Made by a program: the position numbers and the translations under genes
Shown here: positions 1-5,486 of the stretch, one piece after another
How positions within the stretch are numbered: the first letter of the stretch is position 1
Layout: the number at the start of each line of letters is the position of its first letter
The notes under the pieces: generated by a model
What the model was told of the DNA's origin: nothing
Databases searched by the model: none
What the model saw: only the letters and a program-made list of their open reading frames with translations
Origin: Clostridiales bacterium
GTDB taxonomy: Bacteria; Bacillota; Clostridia; WRLR01
Length of the DNA stretch: 10,714 nucleotides
Reading direction: 5' to 3'
Assembly (NCBI GenBank): GCA_031263625.1
Contig: JAISFK010000244.1
Location: forward strand, 1-10,714

Positions 1-767
1 GGCTCAAGCGCCTCGCGTCGGGCGCCGCCGCGGCCATCGTCGTCTTCGCGGGCGCGGCGGGCGCGGGCGCGCAGACGTTCTCGCCGTTCCGCTTCTCGTT
101 CGGCGTCGAGAGCGCCGAGTCGTCGGGCGACGTCGCGCTGACAATCCAGATCCTCATCATCCTCACGGTGCTCGCGCTGGCGCCCTCCATACTCATAATG
201 ACGACGTCGTTCGTGCGCACCGTCATCGTGCTGTCCTTCGTGCGCAACGCCATGGGCACGCAGCAGATGCCCCCCACCCAGGTGATCGTCAGCCTCGCGC
301 TGTTCCTGACGTTCTTCACGATGACGCCCGTGCTGGCCGAGCTGAACGACAGCGCCCTCCAGCCATACGTCCGCGAGGAGATCGGCATAGAGGCCGCAGC
401 CGAGAACGCCTCCGGCACGATCAAGACGTTCATGCTGCGCCAGTTCAGCGACGGCGACCAGAAGTCGCTGGAGCTGTTTGTCGGCCTGGCCAAGATCCCG
501 ACGCCCGTGAGGCCGGAGGACCTGCCGCTCACGGTCGTGATCCCCGCGTTCCTGATCAACGAGCTGACCAAGGCGTTCCAGATAGGCTTCTACATCTACA
601 TACCCTTCCTGATCCTCGACATGGTCGTGGCCAGCACGCTCATGTCCATGGGCATGATGATGCTGCCGCCCGTCATGATATCGCTGCCGTTCAAGATATT
701 GCTGTTTATATCCGTCGGCGGGTGGAATATAGTAGCGGAAACGATAGTCAAGAGCTTTAACTTGTAG
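1..767 (+). CDS. fliP: Flagellar export gate protein FliP (5' end outside window)
   Basis: FliP is an inner-membrane subunit of the flagellar type III export gate; with FliQ and FliR it forms the channel core. The reading frame is open from base 3 and no ATG, GTG or TTG occurs in frame before the GTG at 168, so the true start lies just upstream of the window. The first visible residues (LKRLASG, an Ala/Val-rich stretch, then AGAGAQ) look like a cleavable signal peptide, which FliP proteins have. The core is highly conserved: an N-terminal membrane helix (ALTIQILIIL), then RTVIVLSFVRNAMGTQQ and PPTQV, and later IPAFLINELTKAF followed by FQIGFYIYIPFLILDM and the Met-rich MSMGMMMLPPVMISLPFK. About 254 residues are visible, close to the usual full length, so only a few codons should be missing. 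A start at 168 would remove the signal peptide and part of the first helix and is not credible. Confidence 0.97.
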   Translation, partial: LKRLASGAAAAIVVFAGAAGAGAQTFSPFRFSFGVESAESSGDVALTIQILIILTVLALAPSILIMTTSFVRTVIVLSFVRNAMGTQQMPPTQVIVSLALFLTFFTMTPVLAELNDSALQPYVREEIGIEAAAENASGTIKTFMLRQFSDGDQKSLELFVGLAKIPTPVRPEDLPLTVVIPAFLINELTKAFQIGFYIYIPFLILDMVVASTLMSMGMMMLPPVMISLPFKILLFISVGGWNIVAETIVKSFNL

Positions 768-780
768 CGCGCGGGTTGCT

Positions 781-850
781 TTATGGCATATTGTGGCGTA
801 TTATGGTGTATTATAGCATATTATGGCACATGTTATAGCATATTACGCGT
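781..850 (+). repeat. 10-bp degenerate AT-rich tandem repeat in the fliP-fliQ gap
   Basis: Five consecutive 10-bp units begin at 781, 791, 801, 811 and 821 (TTATGGCATA, TTGTGGCGTA, TTATGGTGTA, TTATAGCATA, TTATGGCACA). After a 2-base slip there is another TTATAGCATA at 833-842 and a decayed copy from 843. The consensus TTATGGCATA holds a small dyad (TATG-G-CATA). The tract is far more AT-rich than anything else in the window. It fills most of the 123-base gap between the fliP stop and the fliQ start. It stays open in the fliQ frame, but its translation does not resemble FliQ. No function is assigned. Confidence 0.85.
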
Positions 851-874
851 GGCGCATGGATTGCCTTGCGGGCG

Positions 875-882
875 AAAGGGGG
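875..882 (+). promoter_or_regulatory. fliQ ribosome binding site
   Basis: AAAGGGGG lies 8 bases before the TTG at 891. It decides the start of fliQ: the ATG at 909 has no comparable purine-rich site at suitable spacing. The same kind of site (AAAGGGG, 7 bases away) precedes the proposed TTG start of cheA at the other end of the window. Confidence 0.7.
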
Positions 883-890
883 CGCGGCTT

Positions 891-1160
891 TTGGACCAGG
901 GCGCGATAATGGGCATGACGCGGGACGCGATGATGACGGTTCTGTACCTCTCCATGCCGCTGCTGGGCATCAGCCTGATCGTCGGGCTCGCCATCAGCAT
1001 ATTCCAGGCGACGACGTCCATACAGGAGCAGACGCTGACGTTCATCCCCAAGCTGATAACCATCCTGCTGTCGCTCGCGATTTTCGGGACGTGGATGGGG
1101 AAGGTGATAACCGAGTTCACGCTCGGCCTGTACGATCAGGTGCTCCAGATTGTCAAGTGA
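891..1160 (+). CDS. fliQ: Flagellar export gate protein FliQ
   Basis: FliQ is a small two-helix membrane protein that surrounds the FliP/FliR core of the flagellar export gate. The TTG at 891 gives 89 residues, the usual FliQ length, and an N-terminus (MDQGAIMGMTRDAM) that lines up with other FliQ proteins such as the E. coli one (MTPESVMMMGTEAM). The diagnostic core is PLLGISLIVGLAISIFQATT, then IQEQTLTFIPKLITILL and the second helix ending FGTWMGKVI. Two hydrophobic helices are visible, at roughly residues 16-36 and 54-72. The frame stays open upstream to an ATG at 783, but that extension is the translation of the AT-rich repeat and is not conserved in the family. ATG 909 would drop six residues and lacks a good ribosome binding site. 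Confidence 0.93.
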   Translation: MDQGAIMGMTRDAMMTVLYLSMPLLGISLIVGLAISIFQATTSIQEQTLTFIPKLITILLSLAIFGTWMGKVITEFTLGLYDQVLQIVK

Positions 1161-1180
1161 CGCGCCGCGCGGGCGGCGCG
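1161..1180 (+). other. GC-only hairpin directly after fliQ
   Basis: CGCGCCGC (1161-1168) and GCGGCGCG (1173-1180) form a perfect 8-bp all-GC stem with a 4-base loop, beginning at the base after the fliQ stop. No T-run follows; the next bases are G-rich and lead into the fliR ribosome binding site. It is therefore unlikely to be an intrinsic terminator. It could block 3' decay or pause ribosomes or polymerase between the two genes, but that is inference. Confidence 0.6.
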
Positions 1181-1205
1181 GCGGCGGGGGGAGGGGCTTG
1201 CGGCT

Positions 1206-1997
1206 TTGAGCGTCGGCTTTCAGGAGGCGCTGGTTGGCGCCGTTGAAACGTTCATGCTGGTCTTTGTGAGGATGACGGGCATGTTTGTCGTGTCGCCGAT
1301 TTTCGGCAGGCGCAACCTGCCCTCGTACTACAAGGTCGGCTTCGCGTTTTTCCTGGCGCTGCTGCTGACGGCCTCCGGCGCGCCCGCCATGCCCGAAACG
1401 GGGGGCGGCCCGCTCGAGTTTGCCCTCATAGCGCTCAAGGAGGTGCTGGTCGGCATAGCGATAGGCTTCATACCCTACCTGATGTTCTCCGCGATATACC
1501 TCGCCGGGCAGCTGATCGACATGAAGATAGGCTTCAGCATGGTCAGCGTGCTGGACCCCGTGAGCAACCTCCAGATCCCGGTGACGTCGAATTTTTACTT
1601 CATACTGTGCATGCTCGTGTTCATAACGGCGAACGCGCACCACGCCGTCATCCGCGCCATATACGAGAGCTACGCCTTTGTGCCGGTGGGCGCCCTTTCC
1701 GTGGGGCGGGGCGTCGTGGACGGCATATTCCGGCTGTTCTCCGACATCTTCGTGCTGGGCTTCCGCATGGCCGCGCCGATCGTGTTCACGGTGCTGCTGA
1801 CGGACGTCGCGCTGGGGATCATATCGAAGGCCATGCCGCAGATGAACGTGTTCATGGTCGGGATGCCGCTGAAGATACTCGTGGGGCTGGTCATCATCAT
1901 CGTCACGATGCCGGCGTTCATGCTGATTTTGGGGGAGCTGTTCAAGAATGTCGAGCTTGAGACGGTCAATTTCATGAGGGAGATGGGCGCGGGATGA
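1206..1997 (+). CDS. fliR: Flagellar export gate protein FliR
   Basis: FliR is the third channel-forming membrane subunit of the flagellar type III export gate and packs against FliP. The 263-residue length is normal for the family. The N-terminus has the FliR signature: FMLVFVRMTGMFVVSPIFG, then RRNLPSYYKVGFAFFLALLL. In the middle there is ALKEVLVGIAIGFIPYLMFS followed by LAGQLIDMKIGFSMVSVLDP, a strongly conserved FliR segment, and the C-terminal part has about three further hydrophobic helices. The start is a TTG, with a GGGGAGGGG site about 9 bases upstream (1187-1196); no ATG or GTG in frame preserves the conserved N-terminus. The gene ends with ATGA, sharing bases 1994-1997 with the start of flhB, which suggests translational coupling. 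Confidence 0.95.
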   Translation: MSVGFQEALVGAVETFMLVFVRMTGMFVVSPIFGRRNLPSYYKVGFAFFLALLLTASGAPAMPETGGGPLEFALIALKEVLVGIAIGFIPYLMFSAIYLAGQLIDMKIGFSMVSVLDPVSNLQIPVTSNFYFILCMLVFITANAHHAVIRAIYESYAFVPVGALSVGRGVVDGIFRLFSDIFVLGFRMAAPIVFTVLLTDVALGIISKAMPQMNVFMVGMPLKILVGLVIIIVTMPAFMLILGELFKNVELETVNFMREMGAG

Positions 1998-3172
1998 AGA
2001 TGCCATGCGACAAGCGAGCGGCGCGGCCGCGCTTCGCGGCGCCGGAAGCGGACCCGCCCGGCGCGCGGCCGCTCGCGCTGAACCTGCAGCTGTTCGCGGC
2101 CGACGGTCCCGGCGGCGAGAAGACCGAGACGGCCACGCCCAAGAAGCGCGAGGACGCGCGCAAAAAGGGGCAGGTCATGAAGAGCTCGGAGCTCGTGACG
2201 GCGGTCATCCTGCTCGTCGCCTTCTTTACGCTGAAGATGTGCGGCGGGCTGATCTACGAGCACATCTCGCTGTTCACGGCGCGGGCGCTCTCCGACTTCG
2301 CGCTCGCGGACGGCAGCTTCACGCTGAACGGGCTGTACAGGCTGTACGAGTACGCGTTCCTGACGTTCCTGGCCTGCGCGGGCCCCGTGCTCGCGATAGC
2401 CTACGTCGCGGCGTTCGCGGCGAACGCGGCCCAGGTGGGGTTCTCGCTCAACGTCGGCGCCATAGCGTTCAAGCCGGGCAAGATCAACCCGATCAGCGGC
2501 TTCAAGCGGATGTTCTCCGCGAAAAACGCCGTCAACCTCGTCAAGTCGCTGCTCAAAATGCTGATCGTCGGCGCGCTCGCGTACTCCTACATCGACGGGC
2601 GGCTCGGCGATCTCATGCTGCTGATGGGCGCGGAGGTCCCGCTGATCGTGGAGAGGGGCGTCGGCATGCTGTTCGACCTCGCGTTCCGCGTCTGCGCCGC
2701 CATGCTGATCTTCTCGCTCTTCGACTACGGCTACCAGTGGTGGCGCTACGAGAAGGACATGAAGATGACGAAGCAGGAGGTCAAGGAGGAGTACAAGCAG
2801 ATGGAGGGCGACCCCAAGATCAAGTCCAAGATCAAGGAGAAGCAGCGCCAGATCTCCATGCTCCGCATGATGAACAGCGTGCCCAAGGCGGACGTCGTGA
2901 TCACGAACCCCACGCACTTCGCGGTCGCCGTCCTGTACGACCCGGCCGAGGCGGACGCGCCCGTCGTGCTCGCGAAGGGCAAGGACTACATCGCCCTGCG
3001 CATACGGCAGGCCGCGAAGGACAGCAACGTCCCCATAGTCGAGAACAGGCAGCTCGCCAGGGCGCTCTACGACAGCACGGAGATTGGCGGCAAGGTGCCC
3101 GCCGAGCTGTACCAGGCGGTTGCGGAAGTGCTGGCTTTTGTGTATAATTTGAGCAACAAGAAGATAGTGTAA
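1994..3172 (+). CDS. flhB: Flagellar export switch protein FlhB
   Basis: FlhB is the membrane protein that switches export from rod/hook to filament substrates after cleaving itself in its cytoplasmic domain. It is 392 residues, slightly long for the family. The conserved entry motif (LNLQLFAADGPGGEKTE, then ATPKKREDARKKGQV) spans about residues 29-61, with four hydrophobic segments following up to about residue 245. The cytoplasmic domain holds the autocleavage motif NPTH at residues 305-308, within VVITNPTHFAVAVLYDP. The start ATG overlaps the fliR stop (ATGA), with GAGGGAG about 11 bases upstream; ATG 2000 is a minor alternative. Because there is no other start before the conserved motif, the Arg/Ala/Pro-rich extension of about 28 residues at the N-terminus appears genuine. 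The DGPGGEKTE form is typical of clostridial FlhB. Confidence 0.96.
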   Translation: MKMPCDKRAARPRFAAPEADPPGARPLALNLQLFAADGPGGEKTETATPKKREDARKKGQVMKSSELVTAVILLVAFFTLKMCGGLIYEHISLFTARALSDFALADGSFTLNGLYRLYEYAFLTFLACAGPVLAIAYVAAFAANAAQVGFSLNVGAIAFKPGKINPISGFKRMFSAKNAVNLVKSLLKMLIVGALAYSYIDGRLGDLMLLMGAEVPLIVERGVGMLFDLAFRVCAAMLIFSLFDYGYQWWRYEKDMKMTKQEVKEEYKQMEGDPKIKSKIKEKQRQISMLRMMNSVPKADVVITNPTHFAVAVLYDPAEADAPVVLAKGKDYIALRIRQAAKDSNVPIVENRQLARALYDSTEIGGKVPAELYQAVAEVLAFVYNLSNKKIV

Positions 3173-3207
3173 GATAGCGTAGCGTGGCGCGGGCGAGGGC
3201 GAGAAAA

Positions 3208-3238
3208 TTGGCTGCCGCCGCGCCAAAATGGGTATAAA
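3208..3238 (+). promoter_or_regulatory. Possible weak housekeeping-type promoter before flhA
   Basis: In the 125-base flhB-flhA gap, TTGGCT (3208-3213) and TATAAA (3233-3238) match the sigma-A -35 and -10 hexamers at 4 of 6 and 5 of 6 bases. The 19-base spacer is longer than ideal. This is one of the few gaps in the window with A/T-rich promoter-like sequence, so flhA and the downstream genes may have an internal promoter. The evidence is motif matching only. Confidence 0.3.
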
Positions 3239-3247
3239 GTGCGTGAG

Positions 3248-3264
3248 CGGGCTTTTTTTGCCCG
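3248..3264 (+). other. Small hairpin with a T7 loop upstream of flhA
   Basis: CGGGC (3248-3252) and GCCCG (3260-3264) pair around a loop made entirely of seven T residues. The T-run is in the loop rather than after the stem, so this is not a standard intrinsic terminator. It lies about 33 bases before the flhA start and downstream of the possible promoter, so it would be in the flhA leader. Confidence 0.45.
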
Positions 3265-3297
3265 AACAAACAATACGCGATGTAGAGGTCTGGTGCC

Positions 3298-5328
3298 GTG
3301 GCGCTGCTGAAGGACGCATCCGTCCCGATATTGATCATAATCGTCATACTGCTGTTTATCATTTCCGTGCCGGCCGGCGTGCTGGACGTCATGCTCTCGA
3401 TAAACATCATGCTGTCCGCCATCATCCTGCTGAACACGATATACGCGGCGGACACGCTCGGCCTGACCATATTCCCGACGCTCGTGGTCATAACGACCGT
3501 GTACAGGCTGTCGCTCAACGTCTCGTCCACGCGGCTCATTCTGAGCGGCAAGAGCCCCGGCAGGGTGGTCGAGGGCTTCGGCGAGTTTGTCGGCGGCGGC
3601 AACCTCGTGGTCGGCCTCGTCGTGTTCCTCATCATCACGCTCGCCAACTTCCTCGTCATAACGAAGGGCGCCGAGAGGATCGCCGAGGTCGCGGCCAGGT
3701 TCACGCTGGACGCCATGCCCGGCAAGCAGATGGCCTTAGACGCCGACCTGAACTCCGGGCTGATCAACGAGCAGGACGCCAAGATCAGGCGCCAGAAGAT
3801 CCAGCGCGAGGCGGATTTTTACGGCGCGATGGACGGCGCGAGCAAGTTCGTGAAGAACGACGCGATCTTCGGCCTCATAGTCACGGTCGTGAACATCGTC
3901 GGCGGCATCGTGCTGGGCGCCGTGTTCTACGGCATGCCCATCATGGACGCGCTCACGCGCTACGCCATCCTGACCATCGGCGACGGCCTCGTGTCCCAGC
4001 TGCCCGCGCTCATGATATCCATAGCGACGAGCTTCATCGTGACGCGCTCCGGCGCGTCCGACGTCAGCATGAGCCAGGACCTGTTCTCGCAAGTGCTGGG
4101 CAACCCGCAGGTCATGTACGTCGGGGCCGGCCTGAGCTTCGTCGTCTCGTTCGTGCTCGCGCGCGGGCCGTTCCTCCTGCTGAGCGCCCTGCTCGTGTTT
4201 TTGGGCTACTCGCTGTCCAAGCGGAAGAAAAAGGACTCCATCGCGGAGGAGGTCGAGATCGAGGAGAGCGAGGTCGAGGAGATCCGCAAGCCGGAGAACG
4301 TCGTGTCGCTGCTGCAGGTGGAGCCGATCGAGCTTGAGTTCGGCTACGGCGTGATACCGCTCGCGGACGCCTCGCAGGGCGGCGACCTGCTCGACAGGGT
4401 CGTCATGATACGGCGCCAGCTGGCGCTGGAGCTGGGCATGATCGTGCCGATCATCCGCCTGCGCGACAACATACAGCTCGCGCCGAACGAGTACGTCATA
4501 AAGATCAAGGGCGTCCAGGCGGCGCAGGGCGAGCTCATGCTCGACCAGTACATGGCCATGAACCCCGGCTTCGTGGAGGAGGAGATCGACGGCGTGCAGA
4601 CGGTGGAGCCCGCATTCGGGATGCCCGCCATCTGGATATCCGAGAACCAGCGCGAGCGCGCGGAGACGCTGGGCTACACGGTCGTCGATCCGCCGTCCGT
4701 CATAGCGACGCACCTGACGGAGGTCATCAAGAAGTACGCGCACGAGCTCCTGAGCAGGCAGGAGGTCCAGACGCTCGTGGACAACGTGCGCCAGACGAAC
4801 CCCGCCATAGTGGACGAGCTGATCCCCAAGCTGCTCGGCATAGGGGAGATCCAGAAGGTGCTCGCGAACCTGCTCAAGGAGGGCGTGTCCATCCGCGACA
4901 TGGTGACGGTGCTCGAAACGCTCGCGGACTACGGCAACGTGACGCACGACACGGACATGCTCACGGAATACGCGCGGCAGGCGCTCGGGCGCGCGATATC
5001 CAGCCACTTCATCTCGGACGGCAACAACAGCATAATCACGCTGGATCCGAGCCTCGAGCAGATGATCATGGACTCCATACAGCGCTCGGAGGCAGGGACG
5101 TTCCTGTCGCTGGAGCCGTCCACGACCAGCAGCATCATCAACAGCCTCACGAAGCAGGTGCAGAAGATAGCGCAGATAGGGCGCACGCCCGTCGTGCTCG
5201 CCTCGCCGGTCGTCAGGCTGTATTTCAAGCGCCTGACGGAGCAGGTGTTCCCCGGCCTCGTCGTCCTGTCGTACAACGAGCTGGACCCCAGCCTGGAGAT
5301 CCAGGCGGCCGGCATGGTGAGCGCCTAG
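3298..5328 (+). CDS. flhA: Flagellar export gate protein FlhA
   Basis: FlhA is the large export-gate protein of the flagellar secretion system; its membrane half couples to the proton motive force and its cytoplasmic half docks chaperone-substrate complexes. The 676-residue length is normal. About eight membrane helices lie in residues 8-305. The family signature is intact: YRLSLNVSSTR (69-79), ITKGAERIAEVAARF (121-135), TLDAMPGKQMALDADL (136-151) and ADFYGAMDGASKFVKNDA (172-189), with IGDGLVSQLPALMIS near 227-241. A charged linker (SKRKKKDSIAEEVEIEESE, about 307-325) leads into the cytoplasmic domain, which begins near residue 340 with VEPIELEFGYGVIPL. The start is a GTG with AGAGG (3284-3288) 9 bases upstream. 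The gene is separated from flhB by 125 bases, with a possible promoter and a hairpin, so it may be partly independent of the genes before it. Confidence 0.97.
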   Translation: MALLKDASVPILIIIVILLFIISVPAGVLDVMLSINIMLSAIILLNTIYAADTLGLTIFPTLVVITTVYRLSLNVSSTRLILSGKSPGRVVEGFGEFVGGGNLVVGLVVFLIITLANFLVITKGAERIAEVAARFTLDAMPGKQMALDADLNSGLINEQDAKIRRQKIQREADFYGAMDGASKFVKNDAIFGLIVTVVNIVGGIVLGAVFYGMPIMDALTRYAILTIGDGLVSQLPALMISIATSFIVTRSGASDVSMSQDLFSQVLGNPQVMYVGAGLSFVVSFVLARGPFLLLSALLVFLGYSLSKRKKKDSIAEEVEIEESEVEEIRKPENVVSLLQVEPIELEFGYGVIPLADASQGGDLLDRVVMIRRQLALELGMIVPIIRLRDNIQLAPNEYVIKIKGVQAAQGELMLDQYMAMNPGFVEEEIDGVQTVEPAFGMPAIWISENQRERAETLGYTVVDPPSVIATHLTEVIKKYAHELLSRQEVQTLVDNVRQTNPAIVDELIPKLLGIGEIQKVLANLLKEGVSIRDMVTVLETLADYGNVTHDTDMLTEYARQALGRAISSHFISDGNNSIITLDPSLEQMIMDSIQRSEAGTFLSLEPSTTSSIINSLTKQVQKIAQIGRTPVVLASPVVRLYFKRLTEQVFPGLVVLSYNELDPSLEIQAAGMVSA

Positions 5329-5445
5329 CGGCCGACGGGCGGCTTACGGGCGGCGGCGGGCTGGCGGGCGGAACCGGCGGCGGGGGCAGGGCAGGCGGGC
5401 TGGCAAAGGGGCAGGCGCTCGCGGCGCGGGGCGCGCATGGCTGGC

Positions 5446-5460
5446 TGGCGCCGGGCGCCA
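5446..5460 (+). other. Hairpin just upstream of the flhF ribosome binding site
   Basis: TGGCGC (5446-5451) and GCGCCA (5455-5460) form a 6-bp stem with a 3-base loop, immediately before AATACTTAAAAAGGG. The flhA-flhF gap (5329-5486) is otherwise GC-rich low-complexity sequence with repeated GGCGGGCTGGC-like words, and I see no promoter in it. The hairpin could shield or set off the A-rich ribosome binding region; this is inference. Confidence 0.4.
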
Positions 5461-5486
5461 ATACTTAAAAAGGGATGTTCACGGGC

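Noticed and set aside
783..890. fliQ starting at ATG 783
   Set aside because: This would add 36 residues translated from the 10-bp repeat, absent from FliQ proteins. TTG 891 gives the usual 89 residues with a good ribosome binding site.
843..2006. Long open frame on the - strand (387 codons) opposite fliQ and fliR
   Set aside because: Its product is His/Arg/Asp-rich with no domain, and it lies fully opposite conserved flagellar genes. High GC removes stops from shadow frames.
3248..3264. Intrinsic terminator before flhA
   Set aside because: The T7 run forms the loop and is not downstream of the stem; the stem is only 5 bp and flhA starts shortly after.
3235..3267. Possible sigma-28 (flagellar) promoter, TAAA followed by GCCCGAAC
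   Set aside because: The spacer is 21 bases rather than about 15, and the -10 element differs from GCCGATAA. The GCCCG is better explained as the 3' arm of the hairpin.
1670..3319. Long open frame on the - strand (549 codons) opposite flhB
   Set aside because: Same reasoning: biased composition, no recognisable motif, and fully antisense to well-supported genes.
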